Source: Neorhizobium galegae bv. orientalis str. HAMBI 540
GTDB lineage: Bacteria; Pseudomonadota; Alphaproteobacteria; Rhizobiales; Rhizobiaceae
Assembly (NCBI RefSeq): GCF_000731315.1
Contig: NZ_HG938353.1
Coordinates: forward strand, 4,406,001-4,470,000
Length of the DNA stretch: 64,000 bases
Direction of reading: 5' to 3'
The first letter of the stretch is position 1, and each line of letters opens with the position of its first letter. The position numbers were made by a program, and so were the translations under genes. The notes below the pieces were generated by a model. That model ran no database searches, was not told the origin of the DNA, and was given only the letters and a program-made list of their open reading frames with translations. This document shows, piece after piece, positions 33,291 through 39,852 of the stretch.

Positions 33291-33520
33291 ATATGCCTTG
33301 AAATCGCTGGCGATTTCGCTTTTTAAGGCAAGCCTGAATTTTCCCGATCTTGACCTTTTTGCGCGAAGACCCTATTTGCTTCGCCATCGATATTTGTTTG
33401 ATAGCCAGCACTATGCGCCTCACGGCGTTTGCGACGATCTCTCTTCAAATACGAAACTTCAACGTTCCAAGCGCTCGAGCGTGGAATAGTCGGTCATATT
33501 TGCAAGGGAAAGGCATCGTT

Positions 33521-33730
33521 ATGGCTACCGGTACTGTAAAGTGGTTCAACGCAACCAAGGGCTACGGCTTCATTCAGCCTGACGACGGTTCGCAGGACGT
33601 ATTCGTTCACATCTCTGCCGTTGAGCGCGCCGGCCTCGGCCAGCTCAAGGATGGTCAGAAGATCTCCTACGAACTCGTCAGCGACAAGCGTTCGGGCAAG
33701 GTTTCCGCAGACCGCCTCCAGGGCGCATGA
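33521..33730 (+). CDS. cspA: Cold-shock protein (CspA family)
   Basis: 69-residue single-stranded nucleic-acid-binding protein. The RNP1 motif is [10 protein letters not shown] and RNP2 is DVFVHISAV; the start [17 protein letters not shown] is typical. It acts as an RNA chaperone or transcription antiterminator. The coding region is preceded by about 230 gene-free bases (33291-33520), consistent with the long structured leader of cold-shock mRNAs. That leader contains a nested hairpin, GAAATCG/CGATTTC inside TGCCTT/AAGGCA, at 33294-33330. A terminator follows at 33763. Confidence 0.95.
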   Translation: MATGTVKWFNATKGYGFIQPDDGSQDVFVHISAVERAGLGQLKDGQKISYELVSDKRSGKVSADRLQGA

Positions 33731-33762
33731 TCTGCTGAAGACTTCAGGTCTTTAAGATTGCG

Positions 33763-33785
33763 AAAGGCCGGCTCGTCCGGCCTTT
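33763..33785 (+). terminator. Rho-independent terminator of cspA
   Basis: AAAGGCCGG (33763-33771) pairs with CCGGCCTTT (33777-33785) around CTCGT, followed by a T-rich stretch (CTGCTTTT). Confidence 0.88.
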
Positions 33786-33811
33786 CTGCTTTTGGGAACC
33801 TAGGCTTCATT

Positions 33812-33830
33812 ATTTAGAGCAATTCTAAAT
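33812..33830. promoter_or_regulatory. Irr-type iron-control palindrome (ICE-like)
   Basis: ATTTAGA (33812-33818) and TCTAAAT (33824-33830) flank GCAAT. This closely matches the rhizobial Irr-binding pattern TTTAGAA-N3-TTCTAAA with one deviation. No coding gene starts nearby on either strand, so the controlled transcript is unclear. Confidence 0.45.
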
Positions 33831-33983
33831 TTGAGCCCTTGTAAACGGAAATCCAGCTCCCATCTAGGGTACAATAGCGTTTCCGACGCACCGCATGGTC
33901 GGGCTCCAAAAAGCTTCAGCGACCATGTGTGTTACGGCAAATACGGGCGACCGTGCCGTCTTGAGGCAGTTTCCATATCCGCG

Positions 33984-34151
33984 TTAACGGAATGTTTACC
34001 TCACCGAGAGACAATGACCGCTAGAGCCGTGGTGATCTGAAAAGGTCGAAAGCGGCCGCGTCGGAAATGCTTGTCCCATTTAGAGTGACCACGGATGTAC
34101 TGGCACCAGTGAATGGGAGTGGAAAGGTCGGGCTTGCCCCGGCCTTTTTGT
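33984..34151 (+). ncRNA. Candidate small RNA locus with terminator
   Basis: No supported gene lies between 33731 and 34206. On the plus strand, TTAA-N7-TTTAC at 33984-33999 resembles a CtrA box. Downstream, CCGTGGT (34027-34033) can pair with ACCACGG (34088-34094). CCCATT (34076-34081) can instead pair with AATGGG (34112-34117). The stretch ends in a 10-bp terminator, AAAGGTCGGG with CCCCGGCCTTT (34123-34147), followed by T. A second terminator lies at 34156. A terminator needs a transcript, and none of the annotated genes provides one. A 69-codon frame at 33831-34040 looks spurious. Confidence 0.4.
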
Positions 34152-34155
34152 TTTT

Positions 34156-34195
34156 AAGGGCCTGATGCGAGCACGCGTCAGGCCCTTTTAGTTTT
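34156..34195. terminator. Terminator between the candidate sRNA and the dipeptidase gene
   Basis: AAGGGCCTGA (34156-34165) and TCAGGCCCTT (34178-34187) pair around a loop containing a further GCG/CGC match, followed on the plus strand by TTAGTTTT. It can also act on the minus strand after the dipeptidase gene. Confidence 0.75.
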
Positions 34196-34206
34196 AAGCG
34201 TCAAGT

Positions 34207-35595
34207 TCAGGCAGCCAGCGCCGCGATGATCCGTGCCCAGGAGCGTATGCCCTTGTGGAAAGAGCGCAGGTCGTATTTCTCGTTCGGCGAGTGGATGCGG
34301 TCGTCGCTGAGGCCGAAACCGACCAGCAGCGATTCCATGCCGAGCGTCTTCTGGAAATCGCCGACGATCGGGATAGAGCCGCCGACGCCGACGAGCAGTG
34401 CTGGCTTCGGCCACTCTTCGGAAAGCGCGGTCTTCGCCTTGGTCAGCACCGGCGAGTCGTAGCCGAGCTGGATCGCCGGCGAGCCGCCGTGCTTCAGGAA
34501 TTCCACCGAGCAATCGGCAGGGATTTTCGAGCGTACATAGGCGCGAAAACTTTCGCGGATCTTTTCCGGATCCTGGCCGCCGACGAGACGGCAGGAGACC
34601 TTGGCCGATGCCTTCGAGGCGATGACGGTCTTGAAGCCCTGGCCTTCGTAACCGCCGCTGATGCCGTTGAATTCGCAGGTCGGCCGTGCCCAGATGAGTT
34701 CGAGCAGCGATCGGCCCCTCTCGCCGGCCAGTTCCGACAGCCCCACTTCGCCGAGGAAATCGTCGCGTCCGGCGACCAGGCTTTCCCAGGCCGCCTTGAT
34801 GTTGGACGGCGTCTCCTCGATGCCGTCGTAAAAGCCTTCGAGCGTCACGCGGCCGGTATCGTCATGCAGTCCGGCGAGGATCTTCGACAGGATCTGGATC
34901 GGGTTTGCGGCAGCACCTCCATACATGCCGGAATGGAGGTCGCGATTGGCGGCGGTGACGATGATTTCCTCGCCCACCAGGCCGCGCAGCGACGCGGTAA
35001 TCGCCGGCGTATCGGCGTCCCACATGCCGGTATCGCAGACCAGCGCATAATCGGCCTTCAACTCGGCAGCATTGGCATCGAGGAAGGGTTTGAGCGACGG
35101 TGAGCCGGATTCTTCCTCGCCTTCGAAGAGAATGGTGACGCGCACCGGCAGCGAGCCATGTACATCCTTGTAGGCGCGGCAGGCTTCGACGAAGGTCATC
35201 AACTGGCCCTTGTCGTCGGCAACGCCGCGGCCCGTCACCACTTTGCGGCCGGGACCGAGTTCCTTGACCTTGGGATCGAAGGGATCATCCTCCCAGAGCT
35301 CGATCGGATCGATCGGCTGGACGTCGTAATGGCCATAGAACAGCACATGGGGCGCATCGGCGCTGGCGCCCGGATGATGGCCGACAACCATCGGATGGCC
35401 AGTCGTATCGCGAACCGACGCCTCGAAGCCGAGATCCTTGAGTTCGGCCACCAGCCATTCTGCAGCCTTGCGGCAATCCGGCTTGAAGGCGGGGTCGGTG
35501 GAAATCGACTTGATGCGGACGAGGCCGAACAGGCGCTCGAGGCTTTCGGGAAGATTGCGGTCGGCGCGGTCGAGGACGGAGGAAAGATCGGTCAT
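34207..35595 (-). CDS. M20 family metallopeptidase (dipeptidase)
   Basis: 462-residue zinc hydrolase of the M20/M25/M40 family. The first metal motif is VLFYGHYDVQPIDP (His and Asp); GRGVADDKGQLMTFVEA, FEGEEESGSPSL with the catalytic Glu pair, and CDTGMWDADTPAIT follow. A dimerisation domain starts near DLHSGMYGGAAANPIQ. Similar rhizobial proteins are annotated as dipeptidases or ArgE/DapE-type deacylases; the substrate is undefined. I chose the ATG at 35595 (MTDLSSVLDRADRNLPESL); upstream in-frame ATGs give non-homologous sequence. Confidence 0.93.
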   Translation of the reverse strand: MTDLSSVLDRADRNLPESLERLFGLVRIKSISTDPAFKPDCRKAAEWLVAELKDLGFEASVRDTTGHPMVVGHHPGASADAPHVLFYGHYDVQPIDPIELWEDDPFDPKVKELGPGRKVVTGRGVADDKGQLMTFVEACRAYKDVHGSLPVRVTILFEGEEESGSPSLKPFLDANAAELKADYALVCDTGMWDADTPAITASLRGLVGEEIIVTAANRDLHSGMYGGAAANPIQILSKILAGLHDDTGRVTLEGFYDGIEETPSNIKAAWESLVAGRDDFLGEVGLSELAGERGRSLLELIWARPTCEFNGISGGYEGQGFKTVIASKASAKVSCRLVGGQDPEKIRESFRAYVRSKIPADCSVEFLKHGGSPAIQLGYDSPVLTKAKTALSEEWPKPALLVGVGGSIPIVGDFQKTLGMESLLVGFGLSDDRIHSPNEKYDLRSFHKGIRSWARIIAALAA

Positions 35596-35737
35596 GGGGA
35601 ATCCTGTCTTTGAAGTGCGAGACCCTTGAGCCCAGGAGGCGAGAAGCGGCCCATCGTTTCGAATGCCCGACCTTGTTAGCAAGTCCAGGGTGGAAGAGAC
35701 AATGGCAAAGAAGTCCATGGCACGCGGGATGGGCGTC

Positions 35738-36952
35738 CTAGCTGAAACGCCTTCCGTTTCGGACGAGCCCATCGATGGCGCGGAAGGCGAGGACGGCAAC
35801 AGCGCCAAGCGCCGCCGTGATCGAAAGCGACCAGATAAAACCCAGCCGCTGCATGGAAAGCGCCAGGACGAAGGGGGCAATCGCCGAGACGATCAATCGG
35901 GCCGACATCATCTTGCCCTGCAGTTTGCCGTAGCCATCGCTGCCGAACAGCGTCAGCGGAAGGGTACCCGTCACGATGCTCAAAAGTCCGTTACCCATGC
36001 CGAAGATGACCGCAAACAGCATCGCTCCGGGTACCGATGGCGCCGTGAGGACGAGAACGACAACGCCGGCCGGAAGCAGCGCCGCCGCAATCAGCGCGAG
36101 CCGAAGGGGCTGCAGGTTTCGGCCGAACGTCATGTTGATGAGCCGGCTAAGAACTTGGGAAGGGCCGAACAATGTGCCGACCAGGGCAGCACTCGTGCCG
36201 AGACCGAGGCCGGAGAGGAGCGGCACCATATGGACGAGCACGGCGGAGCTCACCAGCGACTGCAGCGAAAACCCGGCGACCATCAGCGTAAAGCCGACGA
36301 ACCGCAGGTCGGGCGTCAAAATGCCCTCGGTGCGGGTGGGGAGGGCAGAAGACGCCGTCTTTCGTCGCGCGGCTCCATAAGACAGCCAGGCATGCAGCGG
36401 CAGGCAGACCAGCAGATTGAGCGCCGCAAAGACGAGATAGACGTGCTGCCAGGAGAGATAGGCATGCAGCGCGGCGGTGATTGGCCAGAAGATCGTCGAG
36501 GCGAATCCGGCGATCAGGGTGAGATAGGTGATGCTGCGTTGCGCGACCTGTGGCCGAAGCTGCACCAGAAGGGCGAAGGCGGCGCCATATTGCACGAGAT
36601 TGGCGGCCACCTCGATCGCGATCAGCGCCACGACAAAGGTGGTCTTGCCGGGCGCCATGGCGCAGGCGACCAATGCGACAGCGGCCGCGGCAGAACCGAT
36701 TGTCATGACGCGGCCGGCGCCGATCCGGTCGAACAGCGCGCCGAGCCATGGAGCACTGAGCCCGCCGATCAGAAGCGCGACCGAAAGCGCCCCGAAGATC
36801 CATTCGCTGGACCACGAGAAATGCGCCGCCATATCGGGCGCAAGAATGCTGAAACTGTAGTAGAGGGTGCCATACCCGATGATCTGCGTGACGCCGAGCG
36901 CCACGACGGCGGCAACGGGCATGCGTTCAGACAATGCGTTTACCTTCAGCAT
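35738..36952 (-). CDS. MFS transporter in the ars operon (possible ArsK-like arsenite exporter)
   Basis: 404-residue major facilitator with about 12 hydrophobic segments. The loop 2-3 motif reads APWLGALFDRIGAGRVMTIG (residues 68-87). It overlaps the arsC end by 26 bases and follows arsR-aqpS-arsC on the same strand, so an arsenic-efflux role is inferred from context. An MFS protein, ArsK, exports As(III) in Agrobacterium; whether this is its orthologue needs comparison. A start at the ATG at 36922 would avoid the overlap. Confidence 0.82.
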   Translation of the reverse strand: MLKVNALSERMPVAAVVALGVTQIIGYGTLYYSFSILAPDMAAHFSWSSEWIFGALSVALLIGGLSAPWLGALFDRIGAGRVMTIGSAAAAVALVACAMAPGKTTFVVALIAIEVAANLVQYGAAFALLVQLRPQVAQRSITYLTLIAGFASTIFWPITAALHAYLSWQHVYLVFAALNLLVCLPLHAWLSYGAARRKTASSALPTRTEGILTPDLRFVGFTLMVAGFSLQSLVSSAVLVHMVPLLSGLGLGTSAALVGTLFGPSQVLSRLINMTFGRNLQPLRLALIAAALLPAGVVVLVLTAPSVPGAMLFAVIFGMGNGLLSIVTGTLPLTLFGSDGYGKLQGKMMSARLIVSAIAPFVLALSMQRLGFIWSLSITAALGAVAVLAFRAIDGLVRNGRRFS

Positions 36953-37355
36953 CGAGCACCTGCTCGCCGTCTTCCTTGGCGAACGGACCCTGGTGGGTAT
37001 CCGGCAGAATGTCCAGCACGGCCTCCGACGGCCGCGCCAGGCGCGTGCCGAGCGGCGTGATGACGAACGGGCGGTTGATCAGGATCGGATCCTTCAGCAT
37101 CGCGTCCAGCAATTGATCGTCGGAGAGAGCAGGATCGTCGAGACCAAGCTCCGCATAGGGCGTGCCCTTCTCGCGGATCGCCTCTCGCACGGTGAGATCC
37201 GCATCCGCGATCATCCAGACGAGCTGGTCGCGCGCCGGCGGTGTTTTCAGATATTCGATCACGGTCGGCTCGATGCCGGCATTGCGGATCATGGCCAGCG
37301 TGTTGCGCGAGGTGCCGCAATCCGGATTGTGATAGATGGTGACGTCGATGGTCAT
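36927..37355 (-). CDS. arsC: Arsenate reductase (glutaredoxin-coupled)
   Basis: 142-residue cytosolic enzyme that reduces arsenate to arsenite using glutathione and glutaredoxin. The active-site cysteine is C13 in IYHNPDCGTSRNTL. The substrate-binding arginines lie in the MLKDPILINRPFVITPLGTRLARP block. The length and C-terminus are typical of the R773 ArsC type. It overlaps the end of aqpS by four bases (ATGA at 37352-37355) and is followed by the MFS gene. Confidence 0.95.
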   Translation of the reverse strand: MTIDVTIYHNPDCGTSRNTLAMIRNAGIEPTVIEYLKTPPARDQLVWMIADADLTVREAIREKGTPYAELGLDDPALSDDQLLDAMLKDPILINRPFVITPLGTRLARPSEAVLDILPDTHQGPFAKEDGEQVLDAEGKRIV

Positions 37356-38050
37356 TCTGCGCCCTTCATGTGTGCGAGCGGTTGGGTGAGGGGTTTTGTC
37401 TCCACCAGCAGCCAGCCGGCCAGCAGCAGGGCCACGAGGGCGCCGACGATCTCGGCCAGGATGAAGCCGGCAAGATCGTCCGGCCGGATTCCGGCAAAGG
37501 TGTCGGTGAGCGATCGCGCCAGCGCGACGGCGGGATTGGCAAACGAGGTCGAGGCGGTGAACCAGTAGGCGGCGGTGATATAGAGGCCGACCAGCCACGG
37601 GATAGCCTCGGAACGGAACCGGATTCCAGCGAGGATCGTCAGAACGAGGCCGAAAGTGGCGACCACCTCGGCGAGCCACTGGCCCGGTCCTGTCCGGATC
37701 GTGGTGGATACCTGCAGCAGCGGCAGATCGAACATCGCATGCGCCAGGATAGTTCCCGCGACGCCGCCTGCGAATTGCGCGGCGAGATAGAAGAGCGCCG
37801 AGCGGACATCAATCTCGCGTCTCAGGGCAAACACCATTGTCACCGCCGGATTGAAATGCGCTCCGGAAATCGGCCCGAGCAGGGTGATCAGGACAACGAG
37901 AATCGCGCCGGTCGGGAGGGTATTGCCGAGCAGCGAAACCGCCATGTCTACTGAGAGCCGGTCAGCCATGATGCCGGAACCGACCACGGTGGCGACCAGC
38001 ATGGCGGTGCCGAGAGCTTCGGCGGTTAGTCTGCGGGGCAGGTCGAACAT
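37352..38050 (-). CDS. aqpS: Aquaglyceroporin of the ars operon (AqpS type)
   Basis: 232-residue membrane channel with six hydrophobic segments and both pore loops: GAHFNPAVTMVFALRR (first NPA) and SFANPAVALARSLTD (second NPA). In S. meliloti AqpS conducts arsenite out of the cell after ArsC forms it, replacing an ArsB pump. Its place between arsR and arsC here is the same. It lies five bases after arsR and overlaps arsC, so translation is coupled. Confidence 0.93.
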   Translation of the reverse strand: MFDLPRRLTAEALGTAMLVATVVGSGIMADRLSVDMAVSLLGNTLPTGAILVVLITLLGPISGAHFNPAVTMVFALRREIDVRSALFYLAAQFAGGVAGTILAHAMFDLPLLQVSTTIRTGPGQWLAEVVATFGLVLTILAGIRFRSEAIPWLVGLYITAAYWFTASTSFANPAVALARSLTDTFAGIRPDDLAGFILAEIVGALVALLLAGWLLVETKPLTQPLAHMKGAE

Positions 38051-38055
38051 GGCCG

Positions 38056-38412
38056 TCAGCCCTCCAACGCGGCAGGTGCAGGGGTGCAGCAGGCGGCCAC
38101 CTCGGCGGCTGGCGCGCAGATTTCCGGATGTCCGGCGCAGCAGTCTTCCATCAGGAAGCGAACGAGGCCGCCGAGCGCTTCGTAATCGGCGGAATAGATG
38201 ATCGAGCGGGATTCCCGCTGCTGGGAGATCAGGCCGGCCCGGTCCAGTTCCTTGAGATGGAAGGACACGTTTGACGGCGATACGTCCAATTGCTCGGCGA
38301 TCGTGCCGGCCGCCATGCCGGAGGGGCCGGCAACAACGAGCATCCGGACAATCTGCAGGCGGGTATCCTGCGAGAGTGCTCCGAATGACGCGAGGGCTTG
38401 ACGTTCATCCAT
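38056..38412 (-). CDS. arsR: ArsR/SmtB family arsenic-responsive repressor
   Basis: 118-residue winged-helix repressor. The DNA-recognition helix is in LDVSPSNVSFHLKELDRAGL. The classical CVC metal site in helix 3 is missing. Cysteines are instead gathered at the C-terminus (C91, C92, C99 in EDCCAGHPEIC, then C108 and C109), resembling the A. ferrooxidans/Agrobacterium type in which a C-terminal triad binds As(III). It is first in the ars operon and has a palindromic operator immediately upstream, shared with the divergent DUF6428 gene. Confidence 0.94.
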   Translation of the reverse strand: MDERQALASFGALSQDTRLQIVRMLVVAGPSGMAAGTIAEQLDVSPSNVSFHLKELDRAGLISQQRESRSIIYSADYEALGGLVRFLMEDCCAGHPEICAPAAEVAACCTPAPAALEG

Positions 38413-38440
38413 ATTTCAACAATCCTTGAATAATTGAAAT
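38413..38440. promoter_or_regulatory. ArsR operator between the divergent arsR and DUF6428 genes
   Basis: TTCAA (38415-38419), six bases, TTGAA (38426-38430) matches the common ArsR half-site spacing. An outer pair, ATTTCAA (38413-38419) with TTGAAAT (38434-38440), offers an alternative. The 42-base intergenic space forces one binding event to affect both promoters. Confidence 0.7.
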
Positions 38441-38454
38441 AAGGAGTAACCGAA

Positions 38455-38976
38455 ATGAACGTGATAGACAAGCCGGTTCTGCAGGACGACATCAGCCTGG
38501 GCTTCCTGCTCGACACATTGGCGGGTGCCAGCGACCAGCCGCTGGTGTTTCACTACGATGGCCGGCCGGTAAAGCCCGGCTACCATGTCACCGAGGTCAA
38601 GGCGGGACAGTTCTCGGCGCTCGACTGTGGTGCCAACCCGGAGGCCTGGTCGGAAATTTTCGTGCAGCTCTGGGACATCGAGGAAGGCGACCGCACCCAT
38701 ATGACGGCGGGCAAGTTTTCGGCGATCATCCGCAAGGTCTCCGAACATGTGAAGATCGAGGGCACCGCCAAATTGACGTTCGAAGTCAGCGACGGCATCC
38801 GGCCGATGCAGCTCTATTGCGCGTCGACGCCGGTCCTTGAGGGCGGGGCATTGCATGTGGAACTGGCCGCGCGCCCGGCGAGCTGCAAACCCCGCGACCG
38901 ATGGCTGGCGGAGGAAACCCGCGCGGCGGCAGCATGCTGCGGACCGTCCGCCGAAGCCAGCGCCTGCTGCCTCTAA
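38455..38976 (+). CDS. DUF6428 family protein with Cys-rich C-terminus
   Basis: 173-residue soluble protein divergent from arsR. The conserved block is VFHYDGRPVKPGYHVTEVKA, followed by DCGANPEAWSEIFVQLWDI and a C-terminal beta-rich part. Proteins of this type are regularly found beside ars genes; I know of no established function. The last residues form two CC pairs (AACCGPSAEASACCL), reminiscent of As(III)-binding thiol clusters. It shares the ArsR operator with the ars operon and is thus probably arsenite-induced. Confidence 0.82.
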   Translation: MNVIDKPVLQDDISLGFLLDTLAGASDQPLVFHYDGRPVKPGYHVTEVKAGQFSALDCGANPEAWSEIFVQLWDIEEGDRTHMTAGKFSAIIRKVSEHVKIEGTAKLTFEVSDGIRPMQLYCASTPVLEGGALHVELAARPASCKPRDRWLAEETRAAAACCGPSAEASACCL

Positions 38977-39007
38977 CGACGAGGTCTGACGAAAGGCGCG
39001 GCCTCAG

Positions 39008-39439
39008 TCAAACCTTGCGGGCGTTCTCGACGATCATCCGCATATATTCGATCATCAGTTCACGCTCGAAGCGGCGGAAGCCTGAAAAAAGCGCTGCATC
39101 CGCCTCGGAAGCGGCTTCGACGGCCTGGATTTCCAGCTCGCGGCCGAGCGGGGTGAGGGTAATGATCTGCGCTCGCCGGTCGTTCGGATGAGGGGTGCGC
39201 TGGATCAGCCCATCCCGCTCCATGCGGGCGAGCGTATTGGCGAGTGTTGCCTGTTCGACTTCCAGCTTGTCGAGGAGCTGCTTCTGCGTCAGCCCGTCTT
39301 CCTGCCAGAGTTCGAGCAGGACAGGAAACTGCCCGGGAGAAAAGCCAAGCACCATGGCACGCTTCTGCAAGGAGCGCGCAAAGCCTTTGGCGAGTTGGCC
39401 CGCCAGGTATGTCGCCGAATGCGAGCGGTCGAATCCCAT
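39008..39439 (-). CDS. MarR family transcriptional regulator
   Basis: 143-residue winged-helix regulator. The HTH region reads LTQKQLLDKLEVEQATLANTL and the wing contains RTPHPNDRRAQIITLTPLG, both typical of MarR. Flanking helices form the dimer interface. No operator palindrome was found near its start. A candidate alpha-r7-type sRNA on the same strand lies upstream, between this gene and polA, the synteny I recall for Smr7C. Ligand and targets are unknown. Confidence 0.9.
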   Translation of the reverse strand: MGFDRSHSATYLAGQLAKGFARSLQKRAMVLGFSPGQFPVLLELWQEDGLTQKQLLDKLEVEQATLANTLARMERDGLIQRTPHPNDRRAQIITLTPLGRELEIQAVEAASEADAALFSGFRRFERELMIEYMRMIVENARKV

Positions 39440-39569
39440 GGCTGGTCTTCATCCCTCCCTGAACGAGCCCGTTTGCGAGCGTTATCTACCAGATATATCG
39501 CACGCCATGCTTTCGCCAAGCCTGTGCGAAGATGGGGAAAATGACAAGTCTTTCCTGCAAAAGGGCAAT

Positions 39570-39715
39570 AAAAAACCGCCACGGCAGGGAGGGGACAGCC
39601 GTGGCGGTTCTGATGGAGGGACAAAGGCCCGGAGAGGGGGATAGGCCTTTGTCCGGTCTGGGTGCGGCGGGGGACAGGCCGACTGCCAGACTGCGGCGTG
39701 ATCAATCGCCGGTAA
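39570..39715 (-). ncRNA. Candidate trans-sRNA with anti-SD-like loops (alpha-r7-like)
   Basis: On the minus strand three stem-loops follow each other. The first is GTCTGG/CCAGAC (near 39699-39656), the second ACAAAGGCC/GGCCTTTGT (39652-39621) with loop TATCCCCCTCTCCG. The third is AACCGCCACGGC/GCCGTGGCGGTT (39609-39575) with loop TGTCCCCTCCCT, followed by a T6 run as intrinsic terminator. C-rich loops able to pair with Shine-Dalgarno sequences and a length near 145 nt fit rhizobial sRNAs. From memory, S. meliloti Smr7C (alpha-r7) lies between polA and a regulator gene as here. Covariance-model confirmation is lacking. Confidence 0.65.
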
Positions 39716-39852
39716 CAAGGAAATGTGGAACCGAGACGGGCTTTTCAAGAGAAAGCATATTACAAATCGGTAACGTTCCGGTGAGGCGCGCGCGGCCCCG
39801 CGGGGCGAAGTTTTCGTGGACGGATCAAATGCCCCACGCTATTCCTTGCGCC

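Noticed and set aside
33831..34040. 69-codon plus-strand frame after cspA
   Set aside because: TTG start without ribosome site, no hydrophobic or conserved pattern; the stretch is better explained as non-coding with regulatory sites.
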